This document shows positions 44,608-52,235 of a stretch of DNA of 64,000 nucleotides, one piece after another. The stretch comes from Leisingera sp. NJS204 (GTDB lineage: Bacteria > Pseudomonadota > Alphaproteobacteria > Rhodobacterales > Rhodobacteraceae). Location of the stretch: the NCBI RefSeq assembly GCF_004123675.1, contig NZ_CP035417.1:3835501-3899500 (forward strand), written 5' to 3'. The notes beneath the pieces were generated by a model, which saw only the letters and a program-made list of their open reading frames with translations, was not told the DNA's origin and ran no database searches. Made by a program: the position numbers and the translations under genes. Numbering within the stretch: the stretch's first letter is position 1; every line of letters begins with the position of its first letter.

Positions 44608-45779
44608 TGTGCCGCTGCCCGGCCCGCCCAACGCCCGGTGGCCAGGCACGCAGTCAGCAGATAACCGCCCGTCGGCGCTTCCCAATCCAGCATTTCCCCG
44701 GCGCAGAACGTGCCGGGGATTTGTTTCAGCATCAGGCCGTTGTCCATCGCGTCCCGCCGCACGCCGCCAGCGGTGGAGATCGCCTCGTCCATCGGCCGCA
44801 GGCCCGCGTGATTGACGGGCAGCGTTTTGATCAACCGGGCTAAGGCCTGGACATCCTGCGGCAAGGGCCGTCCGAATTCCTGCAATACTGCTGCCCGTGC
44901 ATCGCCCAGCTTGAGCACCTTTCGCAGATGGTTTGAAACGCTCGCCTTGCCGCGCGGGCGGGACAGGCGGCGGATGACTTCTGCCGTTTCCAGGTCCGGA
45001 AGCAGATCCATCTGCAATGTCTCTCCCTCCCGTACCGCGGCGCAGACGGAATAGACGCCGCCGCCTTCCAGCCCGCGCTCCGATATCACGGCTTCCCCAC
45101 GCGAAGACAATGGGCCGGCGTGCAATGCTATACCCTTAAGCGGCTGCCCGAATTGCGGTGCCATGTGATCGGACCAATCCACCAGAAGCCCCGCATTGGC
45201 AGGTTTGAACGGTGCAATCTCTACAGCTTTTCCGTCCAGCAGAGGGACCCAGCCCGCGTCCGACCCAAGCCGCGCCCAGCTGGCGCCGCCCAGTGCCAGG
45301 ACCACTGCCCTGGCTTCTATCCGCTTCGGCCCGTCCGGCGTATCAAATGCAAGCCCTGTGCCCTCCCAGCCAGCCCAGCGCCAGCGCGTGCGGATCTGTG
45401 CGCCGAAACCATCAAGGCGTGCCAGCCAGGCGCGCAGCAGCGGAGAGGCTTTCATGACTGTCGGGAACACCCGGCCTGTCGAGCCGGTGAACAGCTCGCT
45501 CCCCAATCCCTGCGCCCAATCCTGAACGGCCTGTGAATCACAGGCGCGGATCATTGGCGCCAGCCAGTCTGCGGCCTCTCCATAGCGGGTGATCAACTGG
45601 CTAAACGGTTCGTCCTTGGTCAGATTCAAGCCGGACTTGCCCGCCATCAGGAGCTTGCGCGCCACCGACGGCTTGGCCTCAGCCACCAGCACGCGGTGCC
45701 CGGCGCGGCCCAGCTCCTCGGCGGCCATCAGCCCTGCAGGCCCGGCGCCGATCACCACTGCATCCCAAGTTTCTGTCAT
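44580..45779 (-). CDS. TIGR03862-type FAD flavoprotein (HI0933/BaiN-like)
   Basis: The 399-residue protein has the N-terminal FAD motif VVIGAGPAGLMAAEELGRAGH, the family stretch MAGKSGLNLTKDEP and a C-terminal PTGGYLLTACLATGRWAGR. It belongs to the HI0933-like family of NAD(P)/FAD-dependent oxidoreductases of unknown physiological role. I chose the ATG at 45779 (MTETWDAV), which follows GGGGATGGC; a longer frame upstream is low in conservation. Confidence 0.88.
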   Translation of the reverse strand: MTETWDAVVIGAGPAGLMAAEELGRAGHRVLVAEAKPSVARKLLMAGKSGLNLTKDEPFSQLITRYGEAADWLAPMIRACDSQAVQDWAQGLGSELFTGSTGRVFPTVMKASPLLRAWLARLDGFGAQIRTRWRWAGWEGTGLAFDTPDGPKRIEARAVVLALGGASWARLGSDAGWVPLLDGKAVEIAPFKPANAGLLVDWSDHMAPQFGQPLKGIALHAGPLSSRGEAVISERGLEGGGVYSVCAAVREGETLQMDLLPDLETAEVIRRLSRPRGKASVSNHLRKVLKLGDARAAVLQEFGRPLPQDVQALARLIKTLPVNHAGLRPMDEAISTAGGVRRDAMDNGLMLKQIPGTFCAGEMLDWEAPTGGYLLTACLATGRWAGRAAAHYLASAATR

Positions 45780-45914
45780 GCCATCCCCTTGCCAGCGCCC
45801 GTTTCCAGCGCCCGGCGCCAGCGCTTTTTTTCGCTGCATCGAGCCAAGGCCCATGTATTTCCGTTCCAATCTGCCCGCATCGCGGCCGGCCATTCCCGAG
45901 CGCTCAGCATTGCA

Positions 45915-46616
45915 TCAACCCTGAGTGAACAGCTGATAGCCCGGGTGGGCAACGGCGCGCAGGCTGGTGATCGGGGCGTCGCCGATCCAAGTCGTGCGTT
46001 CCATGACAAACAGTGCGTCTCCGATCGCACTCTGGAGAATTTCGCTGTCGTCCTTGGTTCCAGGGCGGGCATAAAGACGCAAATCGCACCTGCTGTAGGG
46101 GCGGTTGCGGACAAGCCATTCGTTTGCGCTTTCGCGTGTCAGGTCCACCGTATTTATTTCCGGCACGGTTTCCAGGCAGATCCAGCGGTCCTCGAAGATA
46201 TAGGGGCGGCTGTCGGCAAGATGCAAAGCTTCAACCCGCAGCATCGGCCGGGCTTCATGCAGGCCGAAGTTTGCCATTATGGCCGGGCTGGACCGCTGTA
46301 CCGACTGCCTGATCAACTGGTAGCGGTACACGCAGCCTTTCTGTTCGACCTCCAGCCTGGTGATCGGGATGTTCAGGGTTGCGCGGGTCACAGGATCGCG
46401 CTGCACCATTGTGCCGCCCTTGCGGCGCCGTTCCACCAGACCGCTTTGAGCCAGATCCCGCATGGCCCGGTGAACGGTGGAGCGGGCACAGCCGAACCGT
46501 GCGGCAAACTCCTCGTCCCGCGGCAGTTTGTCTCCCGGCCCATAGGTGGAGTTCAGGATCATCTCCCGGATGCTGTCCCGGATGGTTACCCAGGAATGCC
46601 GTGGCTTGTCCGTCAA
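45915..46616 (-). CDS. GntR/HutC family regulator with UTRA domain
   Basis: The 233-residue protein has an N-terminal GntR winged helix (PGDKLPRDEEFAARFGCARSTVHRAMRDLAQSGLVERRRKGG) and a C-terminal UTRA ligand-binding domain from about residue 90. The start appears to be TTG at 46616, with GGGGGATGAATA upstream. It is divergent from the TRAP transporter operon, with a 20-bp perfect palindrome in between, and so is the likely ligand-responsive repressor of that operon. Confidence 0.88.
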   Translation of the reverse strand: MTDKPRHSWVTIRDSIREMILNSTYGPGDKLPRDEEFAARFGCARSTVHRAMRDLAQSGLVERRRKGGTMVQRDPVTRATLNIPITRLEVEQKGCVYRYQLIRQSVQRSSPAIMANFGLHEARPMLRVEALHLADSRPYIFEDRWICLETVPEINTVDLTRESANEWLVRNRPYSRCDLRLYARPGTKDDSEILQSAIGDALFVMERTTWIGDAPITSLRAVAHPGYQLFTQG

Positions 46617-46714
46617 TATTCATCCCCCAGGTCAAACGGGAAAATGTTTGCCGCCGCTCCATATTGCATTCTGCGCAGAAAGGCGAACTTGAACCGCGCA
46701 ACTGTGATTGACAA

Positions 46715-46734
46715 TAATATGTAGCTACATATTA
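46715..46734. promoter_or_regulatory. 20-bp perfect palindrome, likely GntR operator
   Basis: TAATATGTAGCTACATATTA is a perfect 20-bp palindrome located about 99 bp upstream of the GntR gene start and 87 bp upstream of the dctP start. The AT-rich arms with a central TAGCTA suit a GntR/HutC dimer. It probably controls both divergent units. Confidence 0.75.
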
Positions 46735-46820
46735 ATGTAAAGCGCCTACAAAACATAACAAAGTCTGCGCTGCCGGCATCCGCCCATCGCAGATGCACCG
46801 ACAGACGGAGGAATGGAGAC

Positions 46821-47906
46821 ATGGAAAGACGCGCGTTTTTGAAAACCGGCGTATTGGGTGCAACGGCAACAGCGCTGGCCAGCCCCGCCATTGCCCAGGG
46901 CAAGATGCAATGGAAGATGGTCACCGCCTGGCCGAAGAACCTGCCTGGACCCGGTGTGGCGGCACAGATGCTGGCTGACCGGATCACCACCCTTTCAGGC
47001 GGCCGGATCGAGGTGAAGCTTTTCGCCGCCGGTGAGCTGGTTCCGGGCCGCGGCGTGTTTGACGCGGTTTCTGAAGGCACCGCCGAGCTGTATCACGCCG
47101 TGCCGGCCTATTGGGGATCGAAATCCAAAGGTATCCTGCTGTTCGGCTCGCAGCCTTTCGGTCTGCGCGCAGATGAGCAGTTCGGCTGGATGTACCACGG
47201 CGGCGGCCAGGCGCTTTATGACGAGATGTACGGCCGCTTCGGGATCAAACCGTTCCTGTGCGGCAACTCCGGCCCGCAGTGGGGCGGCTGGTTCAAGACC
47301 GAGATCAACTCTGCCGAGGACCTGAAGGGCCTCAAGTTCCGCACCACCGGGCTGGCCTCGGAAATGGCATCGAAACTTGGCATGGCGGCCGAGGCCACCA
47401 GCGGCCCGGCGATGTTCCAGGGCCTGCAGACCGGGGCGCTGGATGCCGGTGAATTCATTGGCCCCTGGACCGACAGCGCGCTCGGCTATTACCAAGTGGC
47501 CAAGAATTATTACTGGCCCGGTGTCGGCGAACCTTCCTCGGCCGAGGAATGCGGTGTCAATGCCGCGGCCTTCGGGAACCTGCCGGAAGACTTGCAGCAG
47601 GTTGTGTCGCTGGCCTGCGAAAGCCTCTACAATCCGGTTTGGACGGAATACACCACCAAACACGCCCTGGCGCTGAAGAAGATGGTCGAAGAGGATGGCG
47701 TGCAGGTGAAGATGTTCCCCGAGGATGTGATCGCCGCGATGGGCGCCGCTGCCAAGGAGGTGATCACCGACTTGCAGGAAGACGACGATGAGCTGGTGCG
47801 CCGCATTACCGAAAGCTTCCTTGGCTACCGCGACAGCATCGGCAGCTATATGACCTATGCCGATAACGGCCAGATGAACGCCCGTGCTTCGGTAATGGGT
47901 TACTGA
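46821..47906 (+). CDS. dctP: TRAP transporter substrate-binding protein (TakP-like DctP family)
   Basis: The 361-residue periplasmic protein captures the substrate for a tripartite ATP-independent transporter. The N-terminus MERRAFLKTG is a twin-arginine signal, and the mature part follows the TakP (alpha-keto acid) pattern: FAAGELVPGRGVFDAVSEGTAELYHAV, YHGGGQALYDEMY, GNSGPQWGGWFK and GALDAGEFIGPWTD. The ligand is likely a small carboxylate, possibly a 2-oxoacid, but not fixed. A strong ribosome site (GGAGGAATGGAGAC) precedes it. An intrinsic terminator lies between it and the membrane subunits. Confidence 0.9.
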   Translation: MERRAFLKTGVLGATATALASPAIAQGKMQWKMVTAWPKNLPGPGVAAQMLADRITTLSGGRIEVKLFAAGELVPGRGVFDAVSEGTAELYHAVPAYWGSKSKGILLFGSQPFGLRADEQFGWMYHGGGQALYDEMYGRFGIKPFLCGNSGPQWGGWFKTEINSAEDLKGLKFRTTGLASEMASKLGMAAEATSGPAMFQGLQTGALDAGEFIGPWTDSALGYYQVAKNYYWPGVGEPSSAEECGVNAAAFGNLPEDLQQVVSLACESLYNPVWTEYTTKHALALKKMVEEDGVQVKMFPEDVIAAMGAAAKEVITDLQEDDDELVRRITESFLGYRDSIGSYMTYADNGQMNARASVMGY

Positions 47907-47920
47907 CGGGCAGCAACGGC

Positions 47921-47954
47921 AGCCGGCGCCCGGAACGGCGGGCGCCGGCTTTTT
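47921..47954 (+). terminator. Intra-operon intrinsic terminator between dctP and dctQ
   Basis: AGCCGGCGCCCG-GAACGG-CGGGCGCCGGCT is a perfect 12-bp stem, followed by TTTTT, and starts 15 bp past the dctP stop. Since dctQ begins only 18 bp later with no room for a normal promoter, it should act as a partial terminator that lets fewer transcripts into dctQM, giving more binding protein than permease. Confidence 0.85.
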
Positions 47955-47971
47955 GATGGGGAGAGAGCGGA

Positions 47972-48469
47972 ATGCGGCGGATTGCAAATGCGCTGGACGG
48001 TATCAACCGGGGGCTGGCGCATGTGGTGCGCTGGCTGGCGCTGATCATGGTGCTGACACAGTTTGCGATCGTGGTCGGCCGCTATGTGTTCGGAGTGAAT
48101 TCCATCGCCGCACAGGAAAGCGTCCTTTATATGCATGCAACCCTGTTCATGCTCGCCGCCGGCTACACGCTGCTTGTCGACAAACATGTGCGTGTTGACG
48201 TGTTTTACGCCGGCCTCAGCCCCCGGTCGCAGCGCCGCATCGACATTTTCGGGCACCTGTTCCTGCTGCTGCCATCAATGGCCGCGCTTCTGTACTGGTC
48301 CTGGCCGTCTGTGCGGAATTCCTGGGCTATTTTCGAAGGTCCGATTGCAGTCGGCGGCATCGAAGCCGTTTTCCTGCTGAAATCGCTGATCCCGGCGTTC
48401 TGCGTCCTGGTGATGCTGCAATCTGCTGCCCTGCTGATCCGCCTGTTTTCCGAAAGTGACGCCCAATGA
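47972..48469 (+). CDS. dctQ: TRAP transporter small permease DctQ
   Basis: The 165-residue protein has four membrane helices (about 17-40, 48-70, 90-110, 127-150). GRYVFGVNSIAAQESVLYMHATLFMLAAGYTL matches the DctQ family core. It docks the binding protein and the large permease. The ATG at 47972 follows GGGGAGAGAGCGG. Its stop overlaps the dctM start (ATGA). Confidence 0.9.
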   Translation: MRRIANALDGINRGLAHVVRWLALIMVLTQFAIVVGRYVFGVNSIAAQESVLYMHATLFMLAAGYTLLVDKHVRVDVFYAGLSPRSQRRIDIFGHLFLLLPSMAALLYWSWPSVRNSWAIFEGPIAVGGIEAVFLLKSLIPAFCVLVMLQSAALLIRLFSESDAQ

Positions 48470-50016
48470 CCGCATACCTTGACCTGATCATGTTCGCAGC
48501 TCTGATGGCAGCGATCCTCATTGGGTTTCCGGTGGCCTTTTCCATCGCCGGCGTTGCGATCATCTTTGCCTGTCTCGGGTGGATACTGGGCGTGATGGAC
48601 ATCTCGCTGCTGGGCGCGCTTGGCCAACGGGTATTCGGCCTGCTGAGCAACCAGGTGCTGATCGCCATTCCACTGTTCGTTCTGATGGGGGCGATCCTGG
48701 AGAAAAGCCGCATTGCCGAAGAACTCCTGGACACGATGGGGCGGCTGTTCGGCCAGCTGAAGGGCGGCCTGGGCATTTCGGTGGTGCTGGTGGGTGCGCT
48801 GCTGGCGGCCTCGACCGGCATTGTCGGCGCCACGGTTGTGGCCATGGGTATGATCGCCCTGCCGGCCATGCTGCGCGCCGGCTATGACCCGCGGGTGGCC
48901 TCTGGCATTGTCTGTACCGCCGGCACACTGGGGCAGATCATCCCGCCCTCGACGCTGCTGATTATCCTCGCCGACGTTATGTCCAACGCCTATCAGCAGG
49001 CCCAGTATGAGCAAGGAAAATTCTCAGTCGAGGCGCTGTCCGTGGGCCAGTTTTTCGCCGCCGCGCTGGTGCCCGGACTGGTGCTGGTGGTGCTGTATCT
49101 TCTTTATATCCTGGTCAGAGGCATGCTGCGGCCTCAGGACATGCCCTCCGCCCCAGCGGAGCTGGCCCGCCCTGGCGGACGCCAGATCATGCGTGCCGTG
49201 GTGCCGCCGATCCTGCTGATTTTCGCTGTGCTCGGTGCCATCCTGGGCGGCGTCGCCACCCCGACCGAGGCCGCATCGGTGGGCGGCATCGGTGCCTTGC
49301 TGATGGCGGGAGCGCGTGCAGGGGGACCGTCCCGGCTGATCCTTTCCGGTGCCGCCGCGCTGATCCTGCTGGGGATTCTGTCAGGGGTTCATCCGGTCCG
49401 TCTGCAACGCAGCGACCTCAGCGGGGCCGACCTCGCAGCGGGGCTGTTCTATGCGCTTCTGGCCGCGGTCGCAGCCATTGCCGTTTTGGCCGCCCTGCGC
49501 AGCGGTTTGAAGAAACGCATCCTGCACGATGCGGTAACTTCGACCACCACCATGACCGCAATGATTTTTGCCACCATCCTGGCCGCAGGCATGTTCTCGC
49601 TGGTGTTCATCGGCCTGGGCGGCGAGGAGCGGGTGGCGCATATCCTTGGAAACATGCCCGGCGGCCCGTCCGGTGCGCTGCTGTTCTGCATGCTGTTCAT
49701 TTTCGTGCTCGGCTTCTTCCTCGATTTCGTCGAGATCTCTGTCATCGTGCTGCCGCTGGTGACGCCTGCCCTGATCATCATGGGCCATGACCCGGTCTGG
49801 CTGGGCATTCTGATCGCGATCAACCTGCAGACCAGCTTTTTGACGCCGCCGTTCGGCTTTTCGCTGTTCTACCTGCGCGGCGCCGCGCCAAAGGAGGTCA
49901 CCACCCGTCAAATCTACCAGGGGGTGGTGCCGTTCATCGGCCTGCAGGCGCTTGGGGTGCTGCTGGTCTGGCTGATACCCGGCCTCGCAACCTGGCTGCC
50001 ATCTGCAATTTTCTGA
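48466..50016 (+). CDS. dctM: TRAP transporter large permease DctM
   Basis: The 516-residue sodium-coupled permease has many membrane helices. Typical motifs include IGFPVAFSIAGVAIIFACLG near the start, GALLAASTGIVGATVVAMG, LGQIIPPSTLLIILAD and a late LQTSFLTPPFGFSLFYLRGAAP. It is longer than the usual 425-residue DctM; an extra stretch at about 285-350 (hydrophobic ILSGAAALILLGILSGVHP and AGLFYALLAAVAAIAVLAAL) supplies two additional helices, as in extended TRAP large subunits. It ends the operon. Confidence 0.9.
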   Translation: MTAYLDLIMFAALMAAILIGFPVAFSIAGVAIIFACLGWILGVMDISLLGALGQRVFGLLSNQVLIAIPLFVLMGAILEKSRIAEELLDTMGRLFGQLKGGLGISVVLVGALLAASTGIVGATVVAMGMIALPAMLRAGYDPRVASGIVCTAGTLGQIIPPSTLLIILADVMSNAYQQAQYEQGKFSVEALSVGQFFAAALVPGLVLVVLYLLYILVRGMLRPQDMPSAPAELARPGGRQIMRAVVPPILLIFAVLGAILGGVATPTEAASVGGIGALLMAGARAGGPSRLILSGAAALILLGILSGVHPVRLQRSDLSGADLAAGLFYALLAAVAAIAVLAALRSGLKKRILHDAVTSTTTMTAMIFATILAAGMFSLVFIGLGGEERVAHILGNMPGGPSGALLFCMLFIFVLGFFLDFVEISVIVLPLVTPALIIMGHDPVWLGILIAINLQTSFLTPPFGFSLFYLRGAAPKEVTTRQIYQGVVPFIGLQALGVLLVWLIPGLATWLPSAIF

Positions 50017-50059
50017 CGCCGGGCGCCTTGGTGACGGGCGCCTGGAACACAACGAAAGG

Positions 50060-50752
50060 CTAGGTCGTTTCCAGCCCCAGAAACGCCAGGCTCTCCCGCA
50101 ACTGCGCACCGGCAATATGCTGAAATTCCAAAGCGGTGTATGGACGCCGCCACAGCCATTCGCGGTTTGCCACGGCCCGCAAATCCGGGTTCGGCGGTGT
50201 TTCGTCGGTGAAGGCCAGAAAATGCAGGTCGAACCCGAATTCCGCAACATCCTGCACCGACAACAGCTTCATATCCGCATGCGCTGAAACTTCGGCAGCG
50301 ATATCCCCGGTCCGCAAGGTGATCTGCCCGATATGCGCCCCGCCGCCCAGCGGCAGCGCCGGATCGCCTGCCCCATCGGGGCGTTTGCCTTGGAAGTCAT
50401 GCTGCAGCAGCTCAACGGCAAAGCCTTCGGGATCGTGCAGATGCGCCATATATCCGATGTCGCGGAACTGATGCGGAGCGGAGACCTCAATGCCTTTCTG
50501 CCGCAGCTGTTCGCAGGCGGTGTCCAGATCGGGCAGACAGATCCCGATCTTCCAATACCGCTCGTCCCGCGTGTGGGAACCCTGGGCACCGCCGGGCAGC
50601 AGAATCAGGTCTGCATCCTGTCCTGCGTACCCCGCACGCCAGGCCTCGCCTTCGGCCTGGACGTCCATGCCGAACACATCCGCATAGAACCCGGCGAGAC
50701 GTTCAGGACTCCTTACCTGCAGCCGCAGGCCGGACAGCCGTTTCACCGGCAC
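50060..50752 (-). CDS. Two-domain VOC (glyoxalase/dioxygenase fold) protein
   Basis: The 230-residue protein has two VOC modules. Module 1 (about 1-120) shows GLRLQVRSPERLAGFYADVFGM and MAHLHDPEGFAVELLQHDF; module 2 (about 138-225) begins AHIGQITLRTGD and ends YTALEFQHI, giving candidate metal ligands His and Glu. The reaction cannot be read; glyoxalase, dioxygenase or bleomycin-resistance-like roles are all possible. The GTG start overlaps the end of the crotonase-like gene, so the three genes SDR-crotonase-VOC form an operon. Confidence 0.75.
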   Translation of the reverse strand: MPVKRLSGLRLQVRSPERLAGFYADVFGMDVQAEGEAWRAGYAGQDADLILLPGGAQGSHTRDERYWKIGICLPDLDTACEQLRQKGIEVSAPHQFRDIGYMAHLHDPEGFAVELLQHDFQGKRPDGAGDPALPLGGGAHIGQITLRTGDIAAEVSAHADMKLLSVQDVAEFGFDLHFLAFTDETPPNPDLRAVANREWLWRRPYTALEFQHIAGAQLRESLAFLGLETT

Positions 50753-51354
50753 ATCCTCAGGATACCGGCCGCGATCTCTGGCTGGGCCTCAAGAGAATGC
50801 GCCAGCAGGTCCTGCGCAGTATCCATCAACGCGTCCGGTTCCACGATCCGGTCGACCAGGCCATAGTTGCAAGCTTCCTGCGCGGTGATTTTCTGCCCGG
50901 CTGCCAGGATCATCTTGGTGCGCGCAGGTCCGATCAGCGCGGCCATCCGCCCAGCATCCGAAGGCTGCGGCAAATACCCAAGCTTCATCACCGGGTAAAA
51001 AAACTTGGCCGAAGGCACCGCAATCCGGATGTCGCAGGCCAGCACCATGCCATTGGCACCGCCAGCCAAGGTGCCATTCAGCGCCGCCACTTTCAGACAG
51101 GGAATTGAAGCCATAGAATTGGACAACCGCTCCCACACCGGCGAGGTCGCCAGGCCTGCCCGCGCCTCGTCCAGATCTGCACCCGCGCTGAACACCTTGC
51201 CGGTTCCAGTCAGGATCAACCCCCGGGCTTCCTGCGCGCGTTCGGCGATTTCAGCCAGCTCTGTCAGCATCGCTTCGGTCAGAGAGTTGGCCTTATCCGG
51301 GCGGTTGATGGTGACGGTCCACAGACCGTTTTGCGCAATCTCCAGATCAATCAT
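50743..51354 (-). CDS. Enoyl-CoA hydratase/isomerase (crotonase)-like protein lacking catalytic Glu residues
   Basis: The 203-residue protein has the crotonase fold, with VTINRPDKANSL, GKVFSAGADLDEA and LNGTLAGGANGMVLACDI as landmarks. In active hydratases two glutamates sit in the GGGCELAM and PEILLG loops; here those positions read GGANGMVL (Asn) and PVMKLG (Val), so both are absent. It is also shorter than the usual 255-260 residues and lacks the C-terminal helices. It may have another activity of the superfamily or none. The ATG overlaps the SDR stop (ATGA). Confidence 0.8.
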   Translation of the reverse strand: MIDLEIAQNGLWTVTINRPDKANSLTEAMLTELAEIAERAQEARGLILTGTGKVFSAGADLDEARAGLATSPVWERLSNSMASIPCLKVAALNGTLAGGANGMVLACDIRIAVPSAKFFYPVMKLGYLPQPSDAGRMAALIGPARTKMILAAGQKITAQEACNYGLVDRIVEPDALMDTAQDLLAHSLEAQPEIAAGILRMCR

Positions 51355-52100
51355 ACCAAGCCAACCCGCTGACGGATGCTGTCTTCGCGCAGGGAAACTT
51401 CCTGGCCGATGCAATCGTCCGCATCATTTGTGCACATCCACATCAGCGTCCGTGCGGGCCATTCGGCAGGGATGTGGTCTTCCCACTCCAGCTCGCTCAC
51501 CGGGTTAATGCCGCTGGTCTTGATTTCCCGCTGCATCCGGGTTGCGACCGTGCCCGGCGACAGCCCCATGGCACGGATACCATTGGCACGTTCTTCCAGG
51601 TCCAGTGCGCTGGTCAGCATTGCTGCGCCTGCTTTGGACGAACAATACGCGCTCCAGCCCTCCAGCGCATGATGCGCCGCGCCGGAACTGACGGTGATAA
51701 TGGTGCCGGTGCCCGCGGGCTTCATCAGCGGCAAAGCGGCGCGGATACCGTTGAACACTCCGGTCAGGTTGATATCGATCAGCTTGCTCCAGTCGCCGGG
51801 CTGCACATCCGCCAACCGGGCAATCGGCTCAATCACACCGGCATTGTTGATAAGAATGTCCAGGCTGCCGAAATGCTGATGGGCCTTGGCCAGCGCGCCC
51901 TCTACCGATGCGTAGTCTGATACATCGCAGGCAAAGGTCAGCACATTTCCGCCGATCTCCTCCGCCAGTTCCCGCAGCGCCTCTCCACTCCTTGCCAGCA
52001 AGGCCAAATTGGCCCCGGCGGCGGCGAAAACCCGGGCCGAATCCGCGCCGATCCCGCGGCTGGCGCCGGTAATTGCAACTGTTTTTCCATTGAAATCCAT
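51351..52100 (-). CDS. Short-chain dehydrogenase/reductase
   Basis: The 249-residue NAD(P)-dependent enzyme has the classical SDR motifs: TGASRGIG (about residues 11-18) for the cofactor, NNAGVIEPI (about 87), and the catalytic SSGAAHH...YCSSK set with Tyr-x-x-x-Lys (YCSSK, about residues 153-157). It oxidises or reduces a carbonyl/hydroxyl pair on an unknown substrate. GGAGGGACGGCC precedes the ATG at 52100. It is the first gene of the SDR-crotonase-VOC operon. Confidence 0.9.
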   Translation of the reverse strand: MDFNGKTVAITGASRGIGADSARVFAAAGANLALLARSGEALRELAEEIGGNVLTFACDVSDYASVEGALAKAHQHFGSLDILINNAGVIEPIARLADVQPGDWSKLIDINLTGVFNGIRAALPLMKPAGTGTIITVSSGAAHHALEGWSAYCSSKAGAAMLTSALDLEERANGIRAMGLSPGTVATRMQREIKTSGINPVSELEWEDHIPAEWPARTLMWMCTNDADDCIGQEVSLREDSIRQRVGLV

Positions 52101-52235
52101 CGGCCGTCCCTCCAAGTGGCTGCTGACCCATGTGGTAAAGCGGTTAGGGGGAACGGTCCAGCCCAAGGCCCCCTTGACGGCACCGCCCGCCGGGCCGACG
52201 ATGATTTCAATTATCTCACTGAGAAAGGTTCTCTT

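Noticed and set aside
50017-50059. GGCGCC repeats after dctM as a terminator
   Set aside because: Short self-complementary units give only a 6-bp stem without a T-run; not strong enough to call.
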